In this document: positions 8,508-16,219 of the stretch, one piece after another | Position numbering within the stretch: the stretch's first letter is position 1 | Layout: each line of letters opens with the position of its first letter | Assembly: GCF_003248505.1 (NCBI RefSeq) | Contig: NZ_QFOA01000010.1 | Coordinates: 15,487-79,486, forward strand | From: Sphingobium sp. | Lineage (GTDB): Bacteria > Pseudomonadota > Alphaproteobacteria > Sphingomonadales > Sphingomonadaceae | Length of the DNA stretch: 64,000 nucleotides | Direction of reading: 5' to 3' | Translations under genes and position numbers: made by a program | The notes under the pieces: generated by a model | Database searches by the model: none | The model's input: the letters and a program-made list of their open reading frames with translations, nothing else | What the model was told of the DNA's origin: nothing

Positions 8508-8763
8508 GGTAGGGGTCGCCTTCCGCGATCTTCTCGATCCGGTTGCGGGTGACGGCGACGAGGATCTTCTTCCCCTCGAACTCGACGACGGCAAGCTTGC
8601 CGAACGCGCCCATGGGAAGCGCCTCCAGCAGCTTGAGCGAACGGTCGCCCTGCCCCGCCCCGACCATGCCGGGCTGATATTTGCGCCACAGCCACAGGGC
8701 GCCGAACGCCATGCCGCCGACCAGCGGCAGGAGGATCAGCAGTTTGACGAAATACCAGACCAT
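8497..8763 (-). CDS. fliO: Flagellar biosynthesis protein FliO
   Basis: This small protein of 88 residues has one N-terminal membrane segment ('FVKLLILLPLVGGMAFGALW') followed by a cytoplasmic tail with 'SLKLLEALPMGAFGKLAVVE', which resembles the conserved FliO domain. FliO helps assemble the FliP ring. It lies directly upstream of and overlaps fliP, the usual position. Confidence 0.82.
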   Translation of the reverse strand: MVWYFVKLLILLPLVGGMAFGALWLWRKYQPGMVGAGQGDRSLKLLEALPMGAFGKLAVVEFEGKKILVAVTRNRIEKIAEGDPYRVR

Positions 8764-8848
8764 GAAAGGGCCGCCCGCTTGTCGTGGTTAATGCCTGTCG
8801 ATTCGCGCTTTCCGCGCCCAAGGCAAGCGCAAAATCGCGCAGGCGCGA

Positions 8849-9184
8849 TCAGCCGCGGCGTTCGATGCCCGCCAGGCGGTTTTCGGTCGCGGCGATGTCG
8901 ACGATGCGGATGCCATAACGGCCATTGACCGTCACCACTTCCCCCTTCGCGATCAGCGCGCCGTTGACCATGATGTCGAGCAGGTCGTCGGCCTGCCGGT
9001 CCAGTTCCACGATGGAGCCTTCGGCAAGGTCCATCACCTCGGCAAGGCGCAGCGAGGTGGAGCCGACCTCCACCGACATGCGCACGGGAATGTCGGCCAG
9101 CAGCCTGAACTGGCGGTTGCTGGTCATCCGGCTGATCGGATCGTCGCCCCGCTCGATGCGGGGGGCTTCGCTCATGTCGCTCAT
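8849..9184 (-). CDS. fliN: Flagellar motor switch protein FliN
   Basis: This 111-residue protein carries the SpoA/C-ring domain: 'RLLADIPVRMSVEVGSTSL', 'LDRQADDLLDIMVNGALIA' and 'GEVVTVNGRYGIRIVDI' are all canonical FliN. It forms the lower C-ring with FliM and FliG. Its ATG overlaps the fliM stop by four bases. An 84-base gap before fliO holds no clear promoter. Confidence 0.94.
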   Translation of the reverse strand: MSDMSEAPRIERGDDPISRMTSNRQFRLLADIPVRMSVEVGSTSLRLAEVMDLAEGSIVELDRQADDLLDIMVNGALIAKGEVVTVNGRYGIRIVDIAATENRLAGIERRG

Positions 9185-10065
9185 TGGTCGGGTTCCTGTG
9201 CAAGCTTTTCGATCTGGAATGCGGCGCGGCCGTCCTGTTCGCCGATGCTGCCATGGGCGACGATGCGATTGCCCACGATCAGGGGCAGCGACCGGCCGAT
9301 GGTGACGGGGATGACGTCCCCGACCTTCAATTGCATGAGGTCGGCGATGGAGAGGTTAGGGCGCGCCACCACGGTGCGGGCGGGCAAGCGGATGTCGCGC
9401 ATCCGCCGGGCGATGCGCGTTTGCCAGACGGGATCGCGATGTTCCTCGTCGGCGGGGATGTTGGTGCCGGTCAGCGCCTCCACCGCGCGCAGGGCGGCCA
9501 GCGGGAAGAGGATGTCGACCGGCCATTCCTGATCGCGCGTCAGCGACACGGTGAAGCGCTGGAGCACCATCTGGTCGCCGGGCTGGGCGGCGGCGGCATA
9601 TCCCACGCCGCTTTCGCGCAGGATGAGGCCGGAGTCGAGCGCAAGGATATCGGTCCAGGTTTCGACCAGCCGCGCGACGATCGAATCGGCGAGCCGGGCG
9701 ATCAGGCGATCTTCGGTCGGGGTGAATTCGGTGCGCGCGGGCAGCGGGCGGTTGCCGATACCGCCGTAGAAACAGTCGACAAGGGTCGAGATCATGCCGG
9801 CGTCGAGGCGCAGCATCATCTGCCCCTTGAGCGGCATCAGGCGATAGAGGGAGAGGCTGCAAAAGGTCGGCACGTCCGCCGACCAAGCGCCGAAATCGAG
9901 GACGCGGGTGTCCTGGGGCGCGACATGGGGGCGAACGCCCGCGATCGGTTCGACCAGCGCGCGGATTCGCCGTCCGAGCTTTTCCGCCAGCCGGTCAAGC
10001 CCCGACAGCATGATCGGCGCCTGGCTTTCCCCGCGCCCGAAGGCGTAGGCCTGTACATCCGTCAT
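9181..10065 (-). CDS. fliM: Flagellar motor switch protein FliM, without the usual N-terminal CheY-binding motif
   Basis: This 294-residue protein matches FliM in its middle domain ('YRLMPLKGQMMLRLDAGMIS', then 'DCFYGGIGNRPLP') and in its C-terminal SpoA domain ('LNLSIADLMQLKVGDVIP'-like and 'VGNRIVAHGSIGEQDGRAA'). It is about 30-40 residues shorter than most FliM proteins. It begins 'MTDVQAYAFGRGESQAP' and lacks the LSQ-EIDALL type segment that normally binds phosphorylated CheY. No upstream start in frame restores it. It starts a new unit 141 bases after fliL, with a CtrA-like site at 10145-10160. Confidence 0.9.
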   Translation of the reverse strand: MTDVQAYAFGRGESQAPIMLSGLDRLAEKLGRRIRALVEPIAGVRPHVAPQDTRVLDFGAWSADVPTFCSLSLYRLMPLKGQMMLRLDAGMISTLVDCFYGGIGNRPLPARTEFTPTEDRLIARLADSIVARLVETWTDILALDSGLILRESGVGYAAAAQPGDQMVLQRFTVSLTRDQEWPVDILFPLAALRAVEALTGTNIPADEEHRDPVWQTRIARRMRDIRLPARTVVARPNLSIADLMQLKVGDVIPVTIGRSLPLIVGNRIVAHGSIGEQDGRAAFQIEKLAQEPDQ

Positions 10066-10144
10066 CTCGGTCCCCTGCCCTGTGCCGGATGATCGGGGAA
10101 CGTCCCGATCCCTTTGCGGGCAGGCCTATAAAATAACGAAAATG

Positions 10145-10160
10145 GTAAAATTCCGGTTAA
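10145..10160 (-). promoter_or_regulatory. CtrA-like site upstream of fliM
   Basis: The minus strand reads TTAA, seven bases, TTTAC, one mismatch from the CtrA consensus TTAA-N7-TTAAC. It lies about 80 bases before the fliM start, in the only sizeable gap of the fliE-to-flhB series. CtrA control of flagellar genes is established in Caulobacter and other alphaproteobacteria; its use here is inferred. Confidence 0.4.
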
Positions 10161-10206
10161 TCCGGGATGAGAGGACCCGGCCCGGCAACCTGGCCGGGCG
10201 CGCCGC

Positions 10207-10881
10207 CTACTGGATCACGAAGTTCGTGAAATAGACGTTGTCGATGCCGCCATAGCCGGTCTTCTGCTTCAGCACGTCGTTCACAACACCGCGAATCTTC
10301 TGTTGCAGCATCTGCTTGCCCTTGGGCGTGTCGAGCACTTCCTGCGGCTGTTGCGCCAGCATCATCAGCACCTGGCTGCGGATCGGCATTTCATGCTGTT
10401 TGACCGACGCGATCACGCGATAATCGTAATAGGTGGAGACCGCGATGCTGATTTGCGCGAAGGCATCGGTGTCCGACATGTTCGACGTGAAGGGCTGGGT
10501 AAGCTGGAAATAGGTCGCCTGATAGGCAGCGGGGTTGGCGGGCGTCGGCAGATCGATGCCCTTGCCGGGCGCGTGGCCGGGCGAGGGGGCATGGGCTTCG
10601 GGCGCAGCGCCGCCTTCGTGACCGCCCCCACCCTCGCCGCCACCGCCTGCCTCACCGGCCCAGCCATGCGCGGTCGCAACCGCCTGCGCATCCTCACCGG
10701 CGAGCACGAGCACCGGTTTGTTGGGGTCTTCCTTCGGGCCTTCCGCCTTGGGGCTGAAAAAACCGGCCGCATAAAGGCCGCCTGCCGCCCCGGCCCCGCC
10801 CACGACGACGCCGAGGACCAGCAGCAGGATCATTTTCATGCCCCCGCCCTTTTTCTTCTTGGCCTTCGGCTCTTCGCTCAT
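10207..10881 (-). CDS. fliL: Flagellar basal body-associated protein FliL
   Basis: This 224-residue single-pass membrane protein supports stator function. It has a lysine-rich cytoplasmic start ('MSEEPKAKKKKGGGMKM'), one membrane helix (about residues 17-40), and a periplasmic domain with 'YFQLTQPFTSNMSD' and 'YYDYRVIASVKQHEMPIRSQ', which match FliL. Between the helix and the domain lies an unusual Gly/Glu/His-rich linker (about residues 75-105). It follows fliK by 28 bases. Confidence 0.9.
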   Translation of the reverse strand: MSEEPKAKKKKGGGMKMILLLVLGVVVGGAGAAGGLYAAGFFSPKAEGPKEDPNKPVLVLAGEDAQAVATAHGWAGEAGGGGEGGGGHEGGAAPEAHAPSPGHAPGKGIDLPTPANPAAYQATYFQLTQPFTSNMSDTDAFAQISIAVSTYYDYRVIASVKQHEMPIRSQVLMMLAQQPQEVLDTPKGKQMLQQKIRGVVNDVLKQKTGYGGIDNVYFTNFVIQ

Positions 10882-10909
10882 TGTGTCTGTCCCCTGGGAT
10901 TAGCGTGGC

Positions 10910-12823
10910 TCACGCATAGCGCGCGCGCGGCAGGTCCGCGGCATTTACGCCGACCTGTTCGGAATGCAGAACGACCGCATCGCCCTGGGCTTTAGCGCCG
11001 GAGCCGAAATTATCGCGCCCCTGCCCCCGGCCCTGCATCTGGGATTGCGCCGATGACTGGCTCCATCCCTGTTGCTGGCCCTGTTGCTGGCCCTGGGCCG
11101 TCCATCCGCCCTGCCCCTGCTGGCCGGACGATTGCTGCGAGCCCGGATGATTGCCGCTGTCGGTGCGTGACGCTTCGGCGACCACATGTCCGCGTTCGAT
11201 CTTCATGTCGGCGATGCGAACCGCCGACAGCGCCGGGTCGCCGCGCAGCCGATCGCTTTCCTGCCTCAGCGCCTGTTCGGCGATGTCGCTCGCCACGGTG
11301 AGGCTGACCGCCGCGCCGTCCGCCGACTGGCGGATGTCGACCTGCACCGGGCCGAGCCGGCCCGCGTCGATCTGAAAGTGGCTCCGCGCCCCATCGGCGG
11401 AAAATCGGGCAATGTCACGGGCAAGACCGTCGATCCATTGGCCCGATACGCCCATGTCCACCACCTGCGCGCCGAGCGTCGCGGAAAGATCGACGGTCGG
11501 GAGGGCGGTCATGGCCTGAACCGGCGATGGCGGCGCGGCGGTGGGAGACAGTATCGGCGGCGTTGGAACGGCCTCCGGCGTCGCATGGCTGCGGGCCGGC
11601 ATGTCGATAGCGCGGTCGGCGACCGACGTGCCCGCGTCACCCTCCCGCTTGTGGAGCTGGTCACGGGCCAGTTGCAGCAGCGACATCACCTCCGTCATGG
11701 ACCGGCGCGGCAGGGCAGCGGCTTGCGAAGCTTCGGGCGACGGCGCGGGCCGGGCTTGGTCCAGCGCTTCGGATGCAGCCGGGTCAGCAACAGCGTTCGG
11801 GAGCGGCACGGACTGCGTAGCCTTGGGTGGGATTGGCGCGGATTGGGCCACAGCGACCGGGGGAACCGGCGCGGATGGGGGTGTCTCCGTCGATTCCGCG
11901 ACCATGACGGGCAGCGTCGTGTCGGGGGATAGCGGTTGCGACGCCCCATTTGCGACCGGCGCACGGGCGGCGGGAAGCGAGGGTTCGAGCGTCGGCTGCT
12001 CCCCTACCGACGGACCGCGAGGGGTTTCCACAAAGGGCATCGCCGGGGCTTGAGCCATGATCGCGGCCGGTCGCGCGCTGCCGGTCACTGGAGACGTCGA
12101 TGCTTCCATGCCAGCGATGGCCGGGGACGGTTGCGGCGTTTGCGCAACGACGATCGGCGGCGCGACTGCGACAGGAATCGGCGCAGGCGCGAACGGGGAC
12201 GCAGGCACGGCAACCGCAGCGTCGACCGCTGGCGTTGCTGCCGTCTCGCGCTCCATCTCATGCGACGAGGCGTCTGCGGCGGGTATATCGTCATCCGCCA
12301 GGGGTAGTGCCGGGGTGGCAGGTGCCGCTTCCGGGAGCCGCGCGGGCCTGCCCTGCTTCACCGGTGGCGCATCGGCGGCGGCCCGCGCTTGCCCGCTGGG
12401 CGCCGACGGTAATGGGAGGGGCGCGACCGACACCTGTTGGGGCGACGTTTCGGAGGGGGCTGCTATTGCCGCGTCTTCAGCCGAAGGAGGACTGCCGTCG
12501 GGCGCAGGCGCGGGGACGCCCAGGGGCGCTGCTGGAACGGCGTCAGCGGTCCCCTGAGGTGGCGAGGGCAAGGGTGCTGACGCGGGCGGCGCGGGATGCG
12601 CAGATATAGGTAGAGCGGACGATTCGAACGCAGGGGACGCGGGCTCGGCTGGAGCGGGCGCGGGATGCGAAGACCGTTTCTCCACAGAGGGCGGCGGCGC
12701 TGCCGCATCCTGCATCAGCGTGGCGAAATCCGGACCGTCGCCCGTTGCCGGATCGCCCGATCTGGCGCTGGCGGGCGCGATGCCGGGCAGCAGCAGGGAC
12801 TTGAGACTGGTCAGCATATTCAT
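10910..12823 (-). CDS. fliK: Flagellar hook-length control protein FliK
   Basis: This 637-residue protein is dominated by a long Pro/Ala/Ser-rich, poorly conserved N-terminal part (about residues 20-450), as expected for the molecular ruler that measures hook length. The conserved C-terminal FliK domain is seen as 'LRLQLDPGRLG'-like 'FQIDAGRLGPVQVDIRQS' followed by 'LTVASDIAEQALRQESDRL'. A Gln/Gly/Ser-rich low-complexity tail follows. I chose the ATG at 12823, which has GGAGG eight bases before it just after the fliJ stop; an ATG-like start farther upstream would lie inside fliJ. It is secreted and interacts with FlhB. Confidence 0.88.
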   Translation of the reverse strand: MNMLTSLKSLLLPGIAPASARSGDPATGDGPDFATLMQDAAAPPPSVEKRSSHPAPAPAEPASPAFESSALPISAHPAPPASAPLPSPPQGTADAVPAAPLGVPAPAPDGSPPSAEDAAIAAPSETSPQQVSVAPLPLPSAPSGQARAAADAPPVKQGRPARLPEAAPATPALPLADDDIPAADASSHEMERETAATPAVDAAVAVPASPFAPAPIPVAVAPPIVVAQTPQPSPAIAGMEASTSPVTGSARPAAIMAQAPAMPFVETPRGPSVGEQPTLEPSLPAARAPVANGASQPLSPDTTLPVMVAESTETPPSAPVPPVAVAQSAPIPPKATQSVPLPNAVADPAASEALDQARPAPSPEASQAAALPRRSMTEVMSLLQLARDQLHKREGDAGTSVADRAIDMPARSHATPEAVPTPPILSPTAAPPSPVQAMTALPTVDLSATLGAQVVDMGVSGQWIDGLARDIARFSADGARSHFQIDAGRLGPVQVDIRQSADGAAVSLTVASDIAEQALRQESDRLRGDPALSAVRIADMKIERGHVVAEASRTDSGNHPGSQQSSGQQGQGGWTAQGQQQGQQQGWSQSSAQSQMQGRGQGRDNFGSGAKAQGDAVVLHSEQVGVNAADLPRARYA

Positions 12824-12827
12824 GTCT

Positions 12828-13253
12828 TCACGCCTCCCCAGACCGCTGCATCCGGCGATAGCGCGGCAATGCGGCCAATTTGTTTTCACGCCATTCCTCC
12901 AGTTCCGCGCGAGCGCGGTCCTTCAAACGAGTGGCGATTTCCTTTTCACGGTTCGCCGCGAGCGTCAGGCCTTCCTTCGTCTCGACCTTCCTGTTCGCGT
13001 CGTAAAGCGCTCCGTCGAGCTGGCGACCCGCCTGTTCCAGCCGGGTCGCAAGTTCCTGCATCGCGGCGAAGGATGCGCCGGTGGCAAGGCCCTGCGTGCC
13101 GAACAGGTCGCTGCGCACGCGGGCGAGCCGCTCGATATTATGGGCGATGCCCGCCGCCTCGTCCCGCGCACGGGCGGCTTCGGCGACGGCCATGGCGTGC
13201 TGCACATGGCGGACGCGCAACACGCGCTGGCGGCGACCGACAAGCCCCTTCAT
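12828..13253 (-). CDS. fliJ: Flagellar export protein FliJ
   Basis: This 141-residue protein is almost entirely coiled coil, charged and Arg/Ala/Glu-rich. FliJ is the central stalk of the export ATPase and links FliI to FlhA. Sequence conservation is always low in this family, so the assignment rests on length, coiled-coil character and position between fliI and fliK. Its start overlaps fliI by four bases. Confidence 0.85.
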   Translation of the reverse strand: MKGLVGRRQRVLRVRHVQHAMAVAEAARARDEAAGIAHNIERLARVRSDLFGTQGLATGASFAAMQELATRLEQAGRQLDGALYDANRKVETKEGLTLAANREKEIATRLKDRARAELEEWRENKLAALPRYRRMQRSGEA

Positions 13254-14578
13254 GCGCCGAAGCCCGCGACGAGCGCGTCGGCGCTGGTAGACAGGTCGAT
13301 GCGGCTTTTCTGGTCCTGCCGGATGAAGTCGAGGATTTCCTGGCGGCGGCGCACCGCTTCGTCGATCACGGGATCGTTGCCGGGACGGTAGGCACCCATC
13401 AGGATGAGATCGCGATTTTCCTCATAGGCGGCCCACAGGCGGCGATAGCCCGCCGCCGCCTGGCGATGTTCGTCGTCCACCACATCGGCCATGACGCGCG
13501 AGAGCGACTTGCCGATATCGATGGCGGGAAAGATCGACTGTTCCGACAAATGGCGCGACAGGACGAAATGGCCGTCGACGATGGCGCGCGCCGCGTCCAC
13601 GATCGGGTCGTCGGTGTCGTCGCCGTCGGCCAGCACGGTGTAGAGCGCGGTGATCGACCCGCCGGTGCGGGCGTCCACCCCTGCGCGCTCGACAAGGCGC
13701 GGGATCAGCGCGAGGGCGGAGGGCGGATATCCCTTCATCGCGGGCGGTTCGCCCAGTGCCAGGCCGATCTCCCGCTGAGCGTGGGCGCAACGGGTCAGGC
13801 TGTCGATCAGCAGCAGCACTTTCTTTCCGCGTGCGCGGAAATATTCGGCGATGGCGGTGGCGCGCGCGGCGGCGCGCAGGCGCAGCACCGGGGGATGATC
13901 GGCGGGCACGGCGACGACGATGCTCTTGTGCATCGCGCCCTTGAGCTTGGTTTCGAGGAAGTCGCTGACCTCGCGGCCCCGTTCGCCGATGAGGCCGGTG
14001 ACGACGATGTCCGCTTCGGCCCCGGCGATCATCTGCCCCATCAGCACCGACTTGCCGACGCCCGACCCCGCGATGATCGCGATGCGCTGGCCGCGCCCGG
14101 CGGTCAGCAGCGCGTTGACCGCGCGCACTCCGAGGTCGAAAGGTTCGGTGACGCGACCGCGGTCGAGGACGTTGCCCCTGACCCCGTTCAGCGGCCAGAC
14201 GCCACCCGCGATGATCGGCCCCTTGCGGTCGAGCGGCTGGCCCATAGCGTCGATGACACGGCCGATGAGGCCATCGCCGACCTGCACCATGTTAGCCTGA
14301 CTGTCAGGCTCCACGCGGATGCCGTTTTCGAGCGGGGCGTCGGCGTCGAGCGGCACCAGCAGCGTGCGGTCGCCGCGAAAGCCGATGACTTCGGCGCGGC
14401 AGACCGACCCGTCGCTGGCAAGCACGCGTGCGCCCGAACCGATGGGACGGCGAAAGCCGGTCACTTCCAGCATCCCGGCGTCATGGCTGACAAGGCGGCC
14501 GACATGGCGCGGCGCGCGGTTCTGCACCTGAAGATGGTCGAACAGGCTTTCGGCCTGCGCCAGCGCCGCGCGGATCAT
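13250..14578 (-). CDS. fliI: Flagellum-specific ATPase FliI
   Basis: This 442-residue hexameric ATPase of the export apparatus is related to F1-beta. The Walker A motif 'GSGVGKSVLMGQM' is at about residues 166-178. The Walker B region 'KVLLLIDSLTRCAHAQREIG' and 'GYPPSALALIPRLVERAG' are the flagellar/T3SS ATPase signatures. It overlaps fliH and fliJ by four bases each, showing tight translational coupling. Confidence 0.95.
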   Translation of the reverse strand: MIRAALAQAESLFDHLQVQNRAPRHVGRLVSHDAGMLEVTGFRRPIGSGARVLASDGSVCRAEVIGFRGDRTLLVPLDADAPLENGIRVEPDSQANMVQVGDGLIGRVIDAMGQPLDRKGPIIAGGVWPLNGVRGNVLDRGRVTEPFDLGVRAVNALLTAGRGQRIAIIAGSGVGKSVLMGQMIAGAEADIVVTGLIGERGREVSDFLETKLKGAMHKSIVVAVPADHPPVLRLRAAARATAIAEYFRARGKKVLLLIDSLTRCAHAQREIGLALGEPPAMKGYPPSALALIPRLVERAGVDARTGGSITALYTVLADGDDTDDPIVDAARAIVDGHFVLSRHLSEQSIFPAIDIGKSLSRVMADVVDDEHRQAAAGYRRLWAAYEENRDLILMGAYRPGNDPVIDEAVRRRQEILDFIRQDQKSRIDLSTSADALVAGFGA

Positions 14579-15210
14579 GCCTTGCCTTCCATATCGTCGA
14601 GCAGCGCGCGCAAGCGCGACAGGCGCACGTCCGGGCCATCTTCGACCCAGCCGTCCATGGTTTCGAGGCGGACGCAGCCGCGCTGCATCGTCTGGTCGGC
14701 GACCAGCGGCACGCCGATGGCCTCGTCCTTCAACATATCGGCATCGTCAGGATGGAGATGCAGGGCACTGCGGTCCTGATTGCCCTCGATGAAGGCGGCG
14801 ACGGTATCGCAGCGCTGAACGAGGCGGTCCATGTCGATCTCCACCTCGCCCACGATCTGTTCGACGAGGCGCACCACCGTGGCGGACAACATGGTGGACA
14901 GCATCCCGCTGGGCGCGGGCGCCAGCAATTCGAGCGCTTCGGAAAGGCGGCCCTGCGCCTCGACCGCGTCCGCCTGCGCTTCGGCAGTGATGCGGCACCC
15001 TTCCTCGAACCCCATGGTGAAGGCTTCCATCCGCGCTTCCTCGAGCACGTCGACGGGTTCGACCGGCACCAGTTCGCCGCGCAGGGCAGCGGTCTGCTGC
15101 CCCGCAGGCGCGGTGTAGAGGCTGCGAAAGCCCCCTTCGACCGGGCGGAAGCCCGCGACCGCGACCGGCGCTGCGTCGATCGCCGCGTCTGCGCCCCAGA
15201 TCCTAGACAA
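14575..15210 (-). CDS. fliH: Flagellar export ATPase regulator FliH
   Basis: This 211-residue protein between fliG and fliI fits FliH, the elongated dimer that inhibits FliI and tethers it to the C-ring. It has a variable N-terminus, a central Glu/Ala-rich helical region ('EEARMEAFTMGFEEGCRI'), and a C-terminal domain with 'LHLHPDDADMLKDEA', the typical FliH/SctL pattern. It overlaps fliG by eight bases. Confidence 0.88.
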   Translation of the reverse strand: MSRIWGADAAIDAAPVAVAGFRPVEGGFRSLYTAPAGQQTAALRGELVPVEPVDVLEEARMEAFTMGFEEGCRITAEAQADAVEAQGRLSEALELLAPAPSGMLSTMLSATVVRLVEQIVGEVEIDMDRLVQRCDTVAAFIEGNQDRSALHLHPDDADMLKDEAIGVPLVADQTMQRGCVRLETMDGWVEDGPDVRLSRLRALLDDMEGKA

Positions 15211-16219
15211 AATCGTTGCCCTTTCCGCCGAGCATGATGGTGCCCGCGTCCGCCATGCGGCGCGCGGTCGCGATGATGAGCTTCTGCGCGTCGATCACTT
15301 CGGCAAGGCGGATCGGCCCGCGTTCCTCGATCTCGTCGGCGATGGCCTGCGCGGCGCGGGCCGACATGCAGCTGAAGATCTTGCCCTTGAGCATGTCGTT
15401 CGTGCCCTTCAGCGCCACGACCAGCACGCTGCTGTCGATCGTGCGCATGAGCGTGCCCAGATTCTTGTCGTCCATGTCGATGAGGTTGTCGAAGACGAAC
15501 ATTTCCTCCTCGATGGTCTGGGCGATCATCTTGTCGCGTTTGGCGACGGCCTTCATGATCCGCTGCTCATTGTCCTTGCGGACATTGTTCATGATCGCGG
15601 CCGCCTCGACCGTGCCGCCGCGCTGCGACGCTGCACCCTGCTTGTTGACCGGGCCGCGCAGCAGGAGCGTTTCCAGATCCTCCAGCGCCTCGTTCGACAC
15701 CGGGCCGAGCGTGGCGATGCGGTACACGATCTCTTCCTGATATTCGACCGGCAGGAGTTGCAGCACGTCGGCGGCGACCGGCGCTTCGAGATGGGCGAGC
15801 ACGATCGCCATGATCTGCGGATGCTCCGCCTCGATAAGCGCTGCGATCTCCTTGGCGTCCATCCACTTCAGCATTTCGAGCTGGGTGGAGCGGGTCGGCG
15901 GAGTGATGCGCGCCAGGATGGTTTCGGCGCGCTCCTCGCCCAGCGCCTTGGTCATCGCGCCCCGGATGTGGCGGGTCGCGCCATAGCCGATGGTGGTGCG
16001 CTTCTTGGCCTTGTTGACGAAATGGTCGAGCGCCTCGTTCACTTCCTCAGGCTCGACATCCTGCACGTCATACATGGCGTAGCCGAGCTGGCGCACTTCG
16101 TCGGGTTCGAGGCGCGAGAGGATCTGGGCGGCTTCGTCCTCGTCGAACAGCATCAGGAGGACGGCGGCGGCGGCGCTGCCCTTGAGCGCCTCGGGACGAC
16201 CGGGGACGATCTCAGGCAT
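15203..16219 (-). CDS. fliG: Flagellar motor switch protein FliG
   Basis: This 338-residue protein is the torque-generating rotor ring subunit that contacts the stator MotA. Visible are the N-terminal MS-ring binding domain ('AAAVLLMLFDEDEAAQILS'), the middle EHPQ motif in 'LIEAEHPQIMAIVLAHL', and the C-terminal torque helix region ('IFSCMSARAAQAIADEIEE', 'GPIRLAEVIDAQKLI') with alternating charges. Length matches the family. It overlaps the fliF stop by eight bases. Confidence 0.95.
   Translation of the reverse strand: MPEIVPGRPEALKGSAAAAVLLMLFDEDEAAQILSRLEPDEVRQLGYAMYDVQDVEPEEVNEALDHFVNKAKKRTTIGYGATRHIRGAMTKALGEERAETILARITPPTRSTQLEMLKWMDAKEIAALIEAEHPQIMAIVLAHLEAPVAADVLQLLPVEYQEEIVYRIATLGPVSNEALEDLETLLLRGPVNKQGAASQRGGTVEAAAIMNNVRKDNEQRIMKAVAKRDKMIAQTIEEEMFVFDNLIDMDDKNLGTLMRTIDSSVLVVALKGTNDMLKGKIFSCMSARAAQAIADEIEERGPIRLAEVIDAQKLIIATARRMADAGTIMLGGKGNDFV

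Noticed and set aside
8508..8594. Longer FliP start at 8594
   Set aside because: It lies inside fliO and places about 29 Ser/Arg-rich residues before a normal signal peptide.
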